In this document: one piece after another, positions 46,000-55,537 of the stretch | How positions within the stretch are numbered: the first letter of the stretch is position 1 | How the letters are laid out: each line of letters opens with the position of its first letter | Assembly: GCF_000424685.1 (NCBI RefSeq) | Contig: NZ_KE384225.1 | Location: 1-64,000, forward strand | Length of the DNA stretch: 64,000 nt | Direction: 5' to 3' | Origin: Methylococcus capsulatus str. Texas = ATCC 19069 | GTDB lineage: Bacteria > Pseudomonadota > Gammaproteobacteria > Methylococcales > Methylococcaceae | Made by a program: the position numbers and the translations under genes | Notes under the pieces: model-generated | Databases searched by the model: none | What the model saw: only the letters and a program-made list of their open reading frames with translations | What the model was told of the DNA's origin: nothing

Positions 46000-47100
46000 T
46001 CATGAATGGCTCCTTCGGCAGCCCGGGGGCCGGCAGGCAGATGCCAGTATCTCCCGCATCCGGGGTAGCTGGCTCTGGACGGAATAGGTGCGCACGACCT
46101 TTTCGCGGGCGGCCCTGCCCATGCGCTCCCGCAGCGCGGCATCATTGGCCAGCGCCGTGATGGCCTCCGTCCATTCGCCGTCGCTGGAGGCGAGGAATCC
46201 ATTGACGCCGTGTTCGACGATCTCGGCGTTCACGCCCACGGGGGACGCGATGACGGGTTTGCCGCAGGCCATGTACTGGATCAGCTTGTAGCCGCATTTC
46301 CCGCGTTCCCAGGGGAGATCGGCCAGGGGCATGATGCCGATGTCCAGCGTCTCCAGCAGCTCGTATTCCCGCTCCTCGGACCAGGCGAGGCGCTCGGCCC
46401 CGGAAATCCCGACATCCGTGTCGCCCGTGCCGATGAGGACCAGGCGCAGATCCGGCGCATCGGCGACCCGCTGCAAAGGCATGCGCACGCGCCGGAGAAA
46501 AGGTGCGGTCGAGGGCGTACCGATCCAGCCGATCCGGACTGGCCTGGCCGGGTCCCGCGGCCGGGCGGTTTCAGGTTCGGGATAGCGGTTGAGATCGATG
46601 ACGCTGGGAACGATTTCCACCTTCGCCGCGCCCGCCTGCCGCGCCCGCTCTGCCAGATAGGGGTTGCCGGCGACCACGACCCCGGCATTGCGCATCACCT
46701 CGTCGATCTTGCGGCCCAGCAAGGTCCGGAACAGCGGATTCCGGTGCCCGTCGTAGTTGTGGAAAACGGCATCGTCGTAATCGGCCACGTACGGGATGCC
46801 CAGCCATTTCAGCACGGCTTCCGCCGCCGCCGGGAGCCAGGGGAACAGTTCCTTTTCGATCCACAGCAGGTCGAAATGCCGAACCCCGACGAGCGCTTGC
46901 AGGCGGCGGAAATAGGCCGGGACGATGTGGCGAAGCTGGCGGTCATGCCGTTCGTACAGGGTCACCAGGTAGGCGTTGGACAGGAAGGCAGAAGTCTCGA
47001 TTTCGATACCGTCTTCGGCCAGATACGGGAAATACTGATAAAACCGCACGCGGCTGCTGGCACCCAGCGTATCGTAACGGGTGAGAGCGAGAATCCTCAT
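46000..47100 (-). CDS. Glycosyltransferase, GT4-like
   Basis: The 366-residue GT-B protein has VRIGWIGTPSTAPFLRRV opening the C-terminal domain, ETLDIGIMPLADLPWERGKC and GYKLIQYMACGKPVIASPVG as the nucleotide-sugar site. The N-terminus (LALTRYDTLGASSRVRFYQY) is typical of enzymes in exopolysaccharide clusters. Its ATG overlaps the upstream gene by four bases. It is the last gene of the large minus-strand polysaccharide operon. Confidence 0.85.
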   Translation of the reverse strand: MRILALTRYDTLGASSRVRFYQYFPYLAEDGIEIETSAFLSNAYLVTLYERHDRQLRHIVPAYFRRLQALVGVRHFDLLWIEKELFPWLPAAAEAVLKWLGIPYVADYDDAVFHNYDGHRNPLFRTLLGRKIDEVMRNAGVVVAGNPYLAERARQAGAAKVEIVPSVIDLNRYPEPETARPRDPARPVRIGWIGTPSTAPFLRRVRMPLQRVADAPDLRLVLIGTGDTDVGISGAERLAWSEEREYELLETLDIGIMPLADLPWERGKCGYKLIQYMACGKPVIASPVGVNAEIVEHGVNGFLASSDGEWTEAITALANDAALRERMGRAAREKVVRTYSVQSQLPRMREILASACRPPGCRRSHS

Positions 47101-48032
47101 CGGCCGTTTTCCCCGGGCCGGCAGAGCGAGGCGTAAAGCCCGCCGAAAGCCTTCCAGGTATCGGCAAACTCGCCCGGCCTGCCCCGCCCCAAGGCATAGG
47201 CCGAACGTGCCAGTGGTTCCAGCAGCAATACGGCGGCCGAGACCAGAAAGGCATCGATCCCGGCAAAGTGCTTCCGGGCGTAGCGCAGTTTGCTGTGAGT
47301 GAGGTAATGGAGCCGGCGCGCGCTGATCTGACGGGACACGCCGCCGCCCCGGTGGAATATCCTGGCTCCCGCCAGATAGCGGCTGCCCCAGCCAGCCCGG
47401 CGGGCGCGCAGGGCGAAGTCCAGATCTTCGTAATAGACGAAGAAGCGTTCGTCGAAACCGCCGAGTTGCTCGAACACGGCACGCCGCACGAAAAAGAAGG
47501 CGCCGATCACCTGGTCGACGTCACGGTCGCTGTCGTGGGGCCATTCGCCGAGGAAGTGGGGAGGGATCCAGCGCGGAAACAGGCGGTCCAGCCCGAGCGC
47601 CTGGCCGACGAGCCGCCAGGCGGTGGGGAAGCGGGCGCAGCAGCGGGCGACGCCGCCGGTCTCGTCCAGACACTGGACGCCGCAGATGCCAACGTGCCTT
47701 CCCGTTTCCGATTCCATGAACCCTAGAGGGGTGCTCAGGGCGCCCGGATGGAGCCGGGTGTCCGGGTTCAGGAACAGCAGATAGTCGGCGCTTCCTTCGC
47801 GGGCGCCGAGATTGCTGGCCCGGCCGAAGCCGAGGTTGGCCCGATTGCGGATCACGCGCAAAGGGCAGGACGGCTCCGGCAAACCGTCCGCCGAGCCGTC
47901 GCAGGATGTGTTGTCGACCACGGTCACCGTGAGTGGTTCCGCCTCGCCGACGAGATTTCCGATCGACCGCAGGCATTCGCGGAGCTGGTTTCCGGAATTC
48001 CAGTTGACGATGACGATGTCGATGCCTGGCAT
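47097..48032 (-). CDS. Glycosyltransferase, GT2, rhamnosyltransferase-like
   Basis: A 311-residue GT-A enzyme with DIVIVNWNSGNQLRECLRSI, VVDNTSCDGSADGL and FLNPDTRLHPGAL (metal-binding DxD-like). Features of the rhamnosyltransferase branch include GAFFFVRRAVFEQLGGFDER and YYEDLDFALRARRAG. A membrane-associated helix near the C-terminus (AAVLLLEPLARSAYAL) is common in the family. It overlaps the next gene by ATGA. Confidence 0.85.
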   Translation of the reverse strand: MPGIDIVIVNWNSGNQLRECLRSIGNLVGEAEPLTVTVVDNTSCDGSADGLPEPSCPLRVIRNRANLGFGRASNLGAREGSADYLLFLNPDTRLHPGALSTPLGFMESETGRHVGICGVQCLDETGGVARCCARFPTAWRLVGQALGLDRLFPRWIPPHFLGEWPHDSDRDVDQVIGAFFFVRRAVFEQLGGFDERFFVYYEDLDFALRARRAGWGSRYLAGARIFHRGGGVSRQISARRLHYLTHSKLRYARKHFAGIDAFLVSAAVLLLEPLARSAYALGRGRPGEFADTWKAFGGLYASLCRPGENGR

Positions 48033-48062
48033 GTTCGAAGTCTTGCGGAGGGCGGTGGGCGT

Positions 48063-49895
48063 TCAGAACTTCGGCCGTTCCCAGCTCAGCGAGAAGTCGT
48101 AGTTGTCCCAGGCCAGGTTGGGACTGTAGGCCGGGTCGTTGCGCAGGAAATCGCCCCAGCGCTCGCGCATGTAGGCGCATTCCCGACGGAATCGTTCGAT
48201 CTTGTCCGGCGCGGTGTCGTTGCCGCGGCTCAAGGACTCGTGATGGTAGAGTTCCGCGGCGGGCGTCCAGACGTTCCGGTAGCCGGCGGCTTTCAGGCGC
48301 AGGCAGAGGTCCACATCGTTGAATGCCACGGCCAGGTCCGGGTCGAAGCCGCCGACGTCCACGAAGCTCGCTTTGCGGATCACCATGCAGGCGGCGGTGA
48401 CGGCGGAGAACTCCTGCAGCAGCACCGCCCGGTCGCAGTAGCCGGGCAAGCCGCGCGGCAGGAACTTGTGGGCATGTCCGGCCACCCCGCCAACCAGGAT
48501 CACGCCGGCATGCTGCAGGCGGTCGTTTGTATACCACAGACGCGCGCCCACGGCGCCGATGCCGGGCCGGGCCGCGAGGCCGAGCATCTCGCCCAGCCAG
48601 TCGGGGGTGATCACCTCGATGTCGTTGTTCAGGAAGGCCAGATACTGCCCCCGGGCATGCTCGGCCGCCCGGTTGTTGATGGCCGAAAAATTGAACGGGG
48701 AGGGGTCTGGAATCACCCGCACCCCCCGGGCTGCGATCTCGCGGAAATAGTCCAGCGTCTGCGCTTCGTCGCTGCCGTTGTCGATGACCAGGATCTCGTA
48801 GTGGTCGTACGCCGTGCGCGCTTCGATGCTTTCGATGCAATTGCGCAGAAGGTCGGCCCGGTTCCGGGTGGGGATGATGATGGAGACCAGGGGACGTTCC
48901 GGGGCCGGTGGGAAATGGACCGAGAGGCCGCGGGTCGCTTCCCGGCTACGTTCGATCCTGGCAGGCTCCCCCCGCCGCCCCAGATGGGCCGCGACCGCCC
49001 TGCCGTAGATTTCGAGCTCCTCCCCGCAATCCTCGCGGCGAGAATACGGGCGATGGCAGAGGATCGCCGGAATGTGGGCGATACTCTCGCTGCCATGGTT
49101 TTCGTAAATCTTGAATATGACATCGGGGAGAGCGCAGTTCCCGGAAAGCGCCGAGAAGCCGAGCTTTTCCAGACTGGCGGCACTGAAGAAAACCGGCGTC
49201 TGGAGATAGAACCGGGCCAGTGAAAGCTCGTAGTTCCAGTCCGGTTTGAACTCGGCGAAACAGCGGTGCTTCCCTTTGATCAAGTAATCGTGATCGCTGT
49301 AGATCAGCTTGAATTTCGGATAGCCGTCGATGCACGCCGCGACCCGGCTGATCGCATCGGGGGTCAGTCTGTCTCCCGCCTGCAGGAAACACACGAATTC
49401 CGAGCCTTCCGGCACGACCGGCCGGAAGCTGAGCGGAGGCAAGTCCGGCTCCATGACGGCGACATGGCTGACGAGCCCCTGGAAATCCTGGGTGCGGATC
49501 GATTCCAGCGTCACCTCGATGTCGTCCGGAGACGCCGAACCGGTGGACCCGACGACGAACGCGATGTCCAGTGTGTGGAGGTGAGAGGTCTCCACCTTGG
49601 AACGGATCTTCGCCTCGCCCCAGGGATGCCGGACCCAAAGGGCGTAAAACACCGTGTGATTCAAGGTACCCAGGAGCAGCATGGCCGCCTTTTTGATTTC
49701 CCCGGCCAGCAGCATGCCAAGCGCGCGCTTCAAGGCGTGTCCCAGCGGGTGCCGATAGACGGGAATGAACGGCAGGCCGAACACCGACAGCGCGGTATAG
49801 CGCAAGGTTTTCACCACGCGCGAGCGCGTCAGGAATCCTGGCAGCAGGGTATGGCGAGGGATCGTCGGGTTGATCCGGAAACGGACGGTACGCAT
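48063..49895 (-). CDS. Large two-domain glycosyltransferase, GT2
   Basis: A 610-residue protein. The C-terminal half is a clear GT-A domain: LVSIIIPTRNRADLLRNCIE, ILVIDNGSDEAQTLDYF and YLAFLNNDIEVITPDWL, followed by FNDVDLCLRLKAAGYRNV. The region of about 85-280 looks like a second, weaker glycosyltransferase domain (TLESIRTQDFQG, FLQAGDRLTPDAI, KLIYSDHDYLI). The arrangement matches bifunctional enzymes that make repeat units. It lies 30 bases upstream of the rhamnosyltransferase-like gene. Confidence 0.83.
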   Translation of the reverse strand: MRTVRFRINPTIPRHTLLPGFLTRSRVVKTLRYTALSVFGLPFIPVYRHPLGHALKRALGMLLAGEIKKAAMLLLGTLNHTVFYALWVRHPWGEAKIRSKVETSHLHTLDIAFVVGSTGSASPDDIEVTLESIRTQDFQGLVSHVAVMEPDLPPLSFRPVVPEGSEFVCFLQAGDRLTPDAISRVAACIDGYPKFKLIYSDHDYLIKGKHRCFAEFKPDWNYELSLARFYLQTPVFFSAASLEKLGFSALSGNCALPDVIFKIYENHGSESIAHIPAILCHRPYSRREDCGEELEIYGRAVAAHLGRRGEPARIERSREATRGLSVHFPPAPERPLVSIIIPTRNRADLLRNCIESIEARTAYDHYEILVIDNGSDEAQTLDYFREIAARGVRVIPDPSPFNFSAINNRAAEHARGQYLAFLNNDIEVITPDWLGEMLGLAARPGIGAVGARLWYTNDRLQHAGVILVGGVAGHAHKFLPRGLPGYCDRAVLLQEFSAVTAACMVIRKASFVDVGGFDPDLAVAFNDVDLCLRLKAAGYRNVWTPAAELYHHESLSRGNDTAPDKIERFRRECAYMRERWGDFLRNDPAYSPNLAWDNYDFSLSWERPKF

Positions 49896-49921
49896 CGGGG
49901 GGCGATAAAGAGGGAATCGGG

Positions 49922-50971
49922 CTACTTCGTGACGGCCGGGATGGGGTCACGCATCAGGCAGCGAAAAAGCAGCTTGAGTATATAGCTTTTGGGGCCTTTC
50001 CAGGCCATCGCCGACTTCAGATAGGAGAACAGGACGGTGAGGCCATGGTGAGCGGAGCGTCCGCAGGCTGAATACCACAGCAGGGCGAAATCGCGATGGA
50101 GCCGTCCCAGCGGAAGGCCGCATCGGGTGGACACCGCCCGTGCCAGCGCTTCCAGCCAGCGGCGGGCGTCGGCCAGCTGGTCCGGGGAGCCCTGAAAGGC
50201 GAGGGAAAACAGGTCGATGTGGAGCGTCTTTTGGTCGGCGGCAGGCGCCAATCCGAATGATTCCAGATGTTCGAGCCTGACCCGGTCGCGGGTGGCTATC
50301 TGTTCTCCCTTGTTGGTGTTGCTGACGTTCTCGGGATGGGAGCGGTAACGCACCAGGACTTGGGGCAGGTTGCCGATGTGCGTATAGCGGGCGAGCCTTG
50401 CCCAGAGCTCGTAGTCTTCCGCAAGCCTGTAGTCCTCCCGGTAGCGGAGGCCGTGCCGGTTCAGCACTTCCATACGGACGATCACCGAACTGTGAAGGAA
50501 GACGTTGTCGTCGAGCAGCCCGTAGACGATCTCCTCGTGCCGGCATGGCGGCCGGATCGTTTGCCGGAGCGATTCGTGGAACAGCTCATAGGCGGTTCCA
50601 CACATGCCGATGTCGGGATTCTCGTCCAGGAAAGCGATCTGCTTCTCGAGACGGTCTGGAAGTGCGATGTCGTCGCAATCCATCCGGGCCACGAACTCGG
50701 TCTGCACCAGGTCGAGCCCCCGGTTCAGCGTCTTCACCAGTCCCAGGTTCTTTGGATTTCGCTCCACCTGCACACGGGGATCGCCGAAGGACCGGGCGAT
50801 GGCGAGGCTGGAATCGCTCGATCCGTCGTCGATGATCAGCAGGATGAAATCCCGAAAGGTCTGGTCGAGAATGCTCTCCATGGCAGCGGCGAGATACTTC
50901 TCGCCGTTATAGACCGGCATGAGGATGGTCACGCGCGGGGCGTGGCCGGGAGGGCGGGAATGATGTGTCAT
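49922..50971 (-). CDS. Glycosyltransferase, GT2 (paralogue 1)
   Basis: A 349-residue GT-A protein with VTILMPVYNGEKYLAAAMES, LIIDDGSSDSSLAIAR, ARMDCDDIALPDRLEKQI and LAEDYELWARLARYTHIGNL. It is paralogous to the next gene upstream: both share the same layout and a C-terminal LWYSACGR segment not expected in generic GT2 enzymes. I chose the ATG at 50971; an in-frame start at 51025 would add 18 residues without match. Confidence 0.83.
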   Translation of the reverse strand: MTHHSRPPGHAPRVTILMPVYNGEKYLAAAMESILDQTFRDFILLIIDDGSSDSSLAIARSFGDPRVQVERNPKNLGLVKTLNRGLDLVQTEFVARMDCDDIALPDRLEKQIAFLDENPDIGMCGTAYELFHESLRQTIRPPCRHEEIVYGLLDDNVFLHSSVIVRMEVLNRHGLRYREDYRLAEDYELWARLARYTHIGNLPQVLVRYRSHPENVSNTNKGEQIATRDRVRLEHLESFGLAPAADQKTLHIDLFSLAFQGSPDQLADARRWLEALARAVSTRCGLPLGRLHRDFALLWYSACGRSAHHGLTVLFSYLKSAMAWKGPKSYILKLLFRCLMRDPIPAVTK

Positions 50972-51079
50972 GTCGCGGTGAGGGACATGGTGGGGGCCAC
51001 TATGCACTGTGAAACCGGCAACCAAACAATGCCATTGCTGCGGGTGAAGCTAAGGATACCAAGTTGGCGCCTTCGTGTC

Positions 51080-52105
51080 TCACGCGATCCTGATACGTCT
51101 CCAGCAACGGTAGGCCAACTTGAGTGTATAGGCCGGATTTCCCAGAAAACCGAAGGGCTGCCGCAGGAACTGAGCGAATACTTTCAGTCCGTGATCGGCA
51201 AGCCTGCCGCAGGCTGAATACCACAGTTTGTTGAATTCGAGGAAGGTGCTCACGGGATTCTGGCGGCAACGCCGGACGCCGACACGATAGAGTTTCGAAA
51301 GCCAGATGCCTGCCGCCGTCAGCTCCGGTAAATCCCCCTCGAAGCGCATGTCGAACAACTGGCGATGCAATGCGGCATCGCCGGGCCGGGGCTCGAGTCC
51401 GAGATTGGTCCGGTGGATATGCCTTATCTTCGCCGCGGCGATCTGCTGCTCGTGCCTGAAGCGGGAACTGGTATTGGCCGGATGAAAGCGGTACCGGACC
51501 AGCACGCGGGGCAGGTTGGCTAGACGGCTGTAGCGCGCGAAACGGACCCATAATTCATAATCCTCGGCGTAGGCGAATGCCGGATCGTATCTGAGCCGGT
51601 AACGCTCCAGCACGCTGCGCCTGAACATGACGGTATTGTGAGCCATCACGTTGTCGAAAATCAGCGCGTAACTGATGTCTTCATGAGTGGTTGGAGGGCG
51701 CACCACGATGCTTTCTGTATCCGTGAAGCGCTCGTAGTACCCCCCGCATAAACCGACGTCCGGGTGGGCATCCATGAACGCCAATTGCTCTTCCAGCCGA
51801 TAAGGTGTCGCGATGTCGTCTGCATCCATGCGGGCGACATACTCGGACTGAATGAGATCCAGGCTTTCATTCAAGGTATTGATCAGCCCTCGGTTCCTGG
51901 GGTTGACCTTCACGGAAAGCCGAGGGTCCTTGATGGATCGAAGGATCTCCAAGCTGGAATCCGTCGAACCATCATCGACCGCGAGCAGTGAGAAATTACG
52001 GTAGGTCTGCGTCAGAAGACTGTCCAGCGCTTCGCGCAGATACTGTTCACCGTTATATACCGGCAACAAGACGGTAATTCTTGGCACGGGTGCGGGAGTT
52101 GTCAC
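51080..52105 (-). CDS. Glycosyltransferase, GT2 (paralogue 2)
   Basis: A 341-residue GT-A protein with ITVLLPVYNGEQYLREALDS, LLAVDDGSTDSSLEILRS, ARMDADDIATPYRLEEQLAF and YAEDYELWVRFARYSRLANL. It parallels its downstream neighbour along its length, so the pair comes from a tandem duplication with substrate divergence. It lies 58 bases after the sulfotransferase gene. Confidence 0.83.
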   Translation of the reverse strand: MTTPAPVPRITVLLPVYNGEQYLREALDSLLTQTYRNFSLLAVDDGSTDSSLEILRSIKDPRLSVKVNPRNRGLINTLNESLDLIQSEYVARMDADDIATPYRLEEQLAFMDAHPDVGLCGGYYERFTDTESIVVRPPTTHEDISYALIFDNVMAHNTVMFRRSVLERYRLRYDPAFAYAEDYELWVRFARYSRLANLPRVLVRYRFHPANTSSRFRHEQQIAAAKIRHIHRTNLGLEPRPGDAALHRQLFDMRFEGDLPELTAAGIWLSKLYRVGVRRCRQNPVSTFLEFNKLWYSACGRLADHGLKVFAQFLRQPFGFLGNPAYTLKLAYRCWRRIRIA

Positions 52106-52163
52106 GACTTTGGAGTTTGCGGCCGGAATCGATTGATTCGATCGTGTTGTATGCCACGGCGGG

Positions 52164-52958
52164 CTAATCCGGAAGTTCGTAGGGATAGCCGAAGTTCACG
52201 AAATCATCCTGATATCTGGCGTAAACTGCATCCTGGCTCTTCTTGTCATAGAATTCATGGAGGCTGGCGCGTCCGGCTCCCGTCTTGTTGAGATGCCGCA
52301 GCGTCGGGATTTCATCTGCTGGGATACCCAGTTTATGAAACGTAGTCACATAGTCTGCCGCATAGTTTTCAAATCGACCGATGTAGGCATATGGAACCCT
52401 GCTGTAATGAATGTTGATGGACTGGCTCCGCCAATGCGGATCCATGTCGTGGTCGGTCTGGCCTATGATGGCATCGATGAACTCCGAAAAACTGCCGGGA
52501 GCCGCACCGCGGGGCATTCTTCGAGCTTGGGGGTTATCCTTTGCGGTACTGTTGTCGAATTTGTTGAGGTAACAGGATAGCAAGCGCTGATAAGGGTTTC
52601 TGACGAAAGTTACGAAGCGGTAGTTATTCTTGATCAGGTTGCTTAGGGTCGGCTTTGGAAAGATCGGCACGAAAGATTTGAGGGGGGAGGAGTCATAGTG
52701 AATGACTTCGAGGTTCAGCGGATCGAGGTCACTCTTCCTCCCCCGAAGTTCCAATTCGGCCATGGCGGATTTCAGCGAGGTGCAGCCCGTCTTCGGGTTG
52801 TCTATGTATACGTAGCGATAGCGGCTCGAAATATAAATTCCAAAAATGAAATCCGTGAGCGGGATCACGCGCAGGGCGTCGCGGGTTATCGGGCAGATGA
52901 GTTTGGTGGCCGCGAGCCGAGCACGTTCAACGCGGGTCAAATTTTTATGAAAAGCCAT
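52164..52958 (-). CDS. Sulfotransferase, carbohydrate type (Sulfotransfer_2)
   Basis: The 264-residue protein has a PAPS 5'-phosphosulfate loop YIDNPKTGCTSLKSAM and the 3'-phosphate motif FVTFVRNPYQRLLSCYLNKF. These match the Golgi-type carbohydrate sulfotransferase family, bacterial members of which modify surface glycans or Nod-like factors. Its setting among glycosyltransferases suggests a sulfated polysaccharide. No PAPS-synthesis genes are in the window. Confidence 0.83.
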   Translation of the reverse strand: MAFHKNLTRVERARLAATKLICPITRDALRVIPLTDFIFGIYISSRYRYVYIDNPKTGCTSLKSAMAELELRGRKSDLDPLNLEVIHYDSSPLKSFVPIFPKPTLSNLIKNNYRFVTFVRNPYQRLLSCYLNKFDNSTAKDNPQARRMPRGAAPGSFSEFIDAIIGQTDHDMDPHWRSQSINIHYSRVPYAYIGRFENYAADYVTTFHKLGIPADEIPTLRHLNKTGAGRASLHEFYDKKSQDAVYARYQDDFVNFGYPYELPD

Positions 52959-53000
52959 ACTGCTTTCTGGGGTCTATGGGAATGGAGGTGGATGCGGAAT

Positions 53001-54272
53001 TCAATTGAATCCGCGGAAAAATTTCCTGTACGTCTTATAGACGATTTGCCGCATATCCTCCCTCTTTGATGTGTAGTATTGGCTATCAATATCCAGGCGT
53101 ATTCCATGTTCGCCGAGAGTGCGTACGAAGACATCCAGCCGTTGCCGATAGGTGTCTCGGAACTCCGTGAATGCCTGCTTGGTGAGCAAACTGTCGACCA
53201 GATCGTGCGCTTTGGCGTCGCCGATGTCGGCGACTGAGATGTTCGGGAGTGCAAAAAAATCGGTCAATTCGCGAGCACGTTGATCGTTCCAGATAAAGAT
53301 ACTTGGTATACCGGCCTGCATGGCGACAATGCCGCCGTGGAACCGGTCTCCCAGATAGAAATCTGCTTGGGCGCAGAAAACTCGCCAGGCGTCGAGATTC
53401 TGAAAATACCAGAAATTTTTGAATGGAATCCTGCTGCCCAGAATGCGTTCGAATATCGGTCTGCAAAGCTCAGTCCGGACTCTACCAGTCGCATCATTAT
53501 ATAATCTTTCGTCATCCTTGCAGGTTCTGGCAATAGCTAGGAATTCATCCTGCATGATGTAATGGCTATCCGCGTCGCGAAACAGTGATATGAGTTTCTG
53601 GCTCCTTATCGACGGGTTGGTGAGATGTCCAGAAGCAATTGCCATGGCGTTGCTTCCTCCTGAGGGAGGAGAGACAGCGAGCAGGTTCTGTGGATATACA
53701 TAAAGGCTGGGGCATCCAAGTGCCTTTGCACGGTTCAATCCGACCTGGTGAAGCCAGTTTTCCGTTTCTTTTCCTCGTACACCGAAGATGAGCGCCTTTT
53801 GATCAAACATGCGTAACAGTCGCTGCGAACCTTCGGGTAAGGTCGAGAGGGTAGGGGGTAAAGAATCCTGCATGCCTATACCGAAAACCATGAAGTCGGT
53901 TTCGAGCGCGCTTACAGCATCGGCAAGGTTGCCTAGGTCGAAATCCTTCCTGATAGCATTTGCCATCAGAAACACAACTAAATCGAAGTGTTTGTGGATT
54001 TCATCCCGTATGCGTTCGGCACTCCATCCTAGCGCCAGTAGCCGTGTGAGATTCAGATGGCAGGAACGGGGTCGGTTGAGTTCCAGGATTCGACTTAATG
54101 ACTCGCCGATAAGCATGTTACCGGTATTTTCGGTGAGCGAAACATTTGTTTCTATATTACGCAAAGATGCTCTGGCCGGGCGTGGCATGCTGTCCGAAAG
54201 AGGCAGTTGGCCTTCGAATGGATAGCGAGTATCTACCGAAAGACGTGTAAAAATAACACGGGGCAATCGCAT
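53001..54272 (-). CDS. Polysaccharide pyruvyl transferase family protein
   Basis: A 423-residue member of the WcaK/CsaB family. Evidence includes ENTGNMLIGESLSRILELN, FMVFGIGMQDSLPPTLSTLP, FGVRGKETENWL, and a C-terminal FYLGDRFHGGIVAMQAGIPS with the RFHG motif. Such enzymes add pyruvate ketals to surface glycans, although some family members differ. It lies nine bases after the wzt-like gene; base composition is lower in GC than most of the window. Confidence 0.8.
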   Translation of the reverse strand: MRLPRVIFTRLSVDTRYPFEGQLPLSDSMPRPARASLRNIETNVSLTENTGNMLIGESLSRILELNRPRSCHLNLTRLLALGWSAERIRDEIHKHFDLVVFLMANAIRKDFDLGNLADAVSALETDFMVFGIGMQDSLPPTLSTLPEGSQRLLRMFDQKALIFGVRGKETENWLHQVGLNRAKALGCPSLYVYPQNLLAVSPPSGGSNAMAIASGHLTNPSIRSQKLISLFRDADSHYIMQDEFLAIARTCKDDERLYNDATGRVRTELCRPIFERILGSRIPFKNFWYFQNLDAWRVFCAQADFYLGDRFHGGIVAMQAGIPSIFIWNDQRARELTDFFALPNISVADIGDAKAHDLVDSLLTKQAFTEFRDTYRQRLDVFVRTLGEHGIRLDIDSQYYTSKREDMRQIVYKTYRKFFRGFN

Positions 54273-54281
54273 GGCTATTCG

Positions 54282-55535
54282 TTAATCGTGTTGATGGCTT
54301 TCTGACGCGTGGAGAATTTGAAGCGTAATGGGGGCGTAGCATCCGAATTTGTCACCCCTGCGGCGCGCGATGCGCTGGATAAGACGATCGTCCGTACTTG
54401 CTGAAAACAGATCGACTGTACAAACGTTATCCTGCTCTAGGAGATGTTCGTCCGAACCCCATAAATCCAGTCGGACGAAATAGGTTCCTGGTGTCAGGTG
54501 GTGGTCGCTGATGCTGAGTCTGAATTGTTGTGGTCCAGCTTGGAGATGGTCCAGTTCGGCTTTGCAAGTCAATACCAGCGCTCCAATGGTATTGATGAAG
54601 CCGATAGTGACAACGAGCCGTGAGGTGTGCTGTTCAGTGGTGAAGCAAAATTGGAAATTGAGCGGCTTGTTGAAGCCGATATCGGTTTCCTGGCGTAACC
54701 AACGGAAATTTACATCGTCAATCCAGTCTACCTTGGCTCTCAGTGGCAAACTGATATCTTCTCCGGCGTCGGCGCTCAAATATTTGGTGACGGCATCGCG
54801 AGTATCTGCATCACAAACCATTTGGCCCCGGTCGAGCACCAGTGCCCGCTGTGTCAATTGCATGATGGAGTGCATGTTATGGCTGACGAACAGCAAGGTT
54901 CGTCCTTCCTCACTGATTTCATGCATCTTTCCAATGCATTTTTTCTGAAAGCGGGCATCGCCAACGGCGAGGACTTCGTCGACGATCAAAATCTCGGGAT
55001 CGATATGGGCCGCGACGGCAAAACCGAGGCGGACATACATGCCGGACGAGTAATGCTTGACCGGGGTATCGAGGAACTGTTCGACCTCGGCGAAGTCGAC
55101 GATTTCGTCGAATTTCCTGCCGATTTCGGCCTTCGACATGCCCAGCATGGCGCCATTGAAGTAGATGTTTTCCCGCCCTGTCAATTCCGGATGGAAGCCG
55201 GTGCCCACCTCGAGCAGGCTGGCGATGCGTCCCCGGATTCTGATCCTTCCGGTGGAAGGTTCCAGCGTGCGGGAGAGGATTTTGAGGAGGGTCGATTTGC
55301 CCGCGCCGTTCCGGCCCAGGAGCCCGATTCTCTCGCCTGGGCGGATTTCAAAAGAGATGTCTTTCAGTGCCCAGAATTCTTCCGTCTGGTCGGTCTCCTC
55401 CCGACGGAGGAGCGACCGGCCGAGGTGAGACAACGAGCCGGCCAGGGCGTCCCGTAGACTGTCGTTGGGGCGGTTGCGCTGATGGTGGAGGATGAAGGAC
55501 TTGCCGACGGATTCGGCCTGAATGGCGTAAGACAT
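54282..55535 (-). CDS. wzt: ABC exporter ATP-binding protein with C-terminal glycan-binding domain
   Basis: The 417-residue protein has a nucleotide-binding domain (Walker A GLLGRNGAGKSTLLKIL, signature YSSGMYVRLGFAVAAH, Walker B ILIVDEVLAVGDARF). From about 265 on it has a beta-rich C-terminal domain (LSISDHHLTPGTYFVRLDLW) like the Wzt C-domain that recognises the end-modified O-antigen. Together with the upstream permease it exports a completed chain. The ATG at 55535 lies two bases after the permease stop. Confidence 0.88.
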   Translation of the reverse strand: MSYAIQAESVGKSFILHHQRNRPNDSLRDALAGSLSHLGRSLLRREETDQTEEFWALKDISFEIRPGERIGLLGRNGAGKSTLLKILSRTLEPSTGRIRIRGRIASLLEVGTGFHPELTGRENIYFNGAMLGMSKAEIGRKFDEIVDFAEVEQFLDTPVKHYSSGMYVRLGFAVAAHIDPEILIVDEVLAVGDARFQKKCIGKMHEISEEGRTLLFVSHNMHSIMQLTQRALVLDRGQMVCDADTRDAVTKYLSADAGEDISLPLRAKVDWIDDVNFRWLRQETDIGFNKPLNFQFCFTTEQHTSRLVVTIGFINTIGALVLTCKAELDHLQAGPQQFRLSISDHHLTPGTYFVRLDLWGSDEHLLEQDNVCTVDLFSASTDDRLIQRIARRRGDKFGCYAPITLQILHASESHQHD

Positions 55536-55537
55536 GT

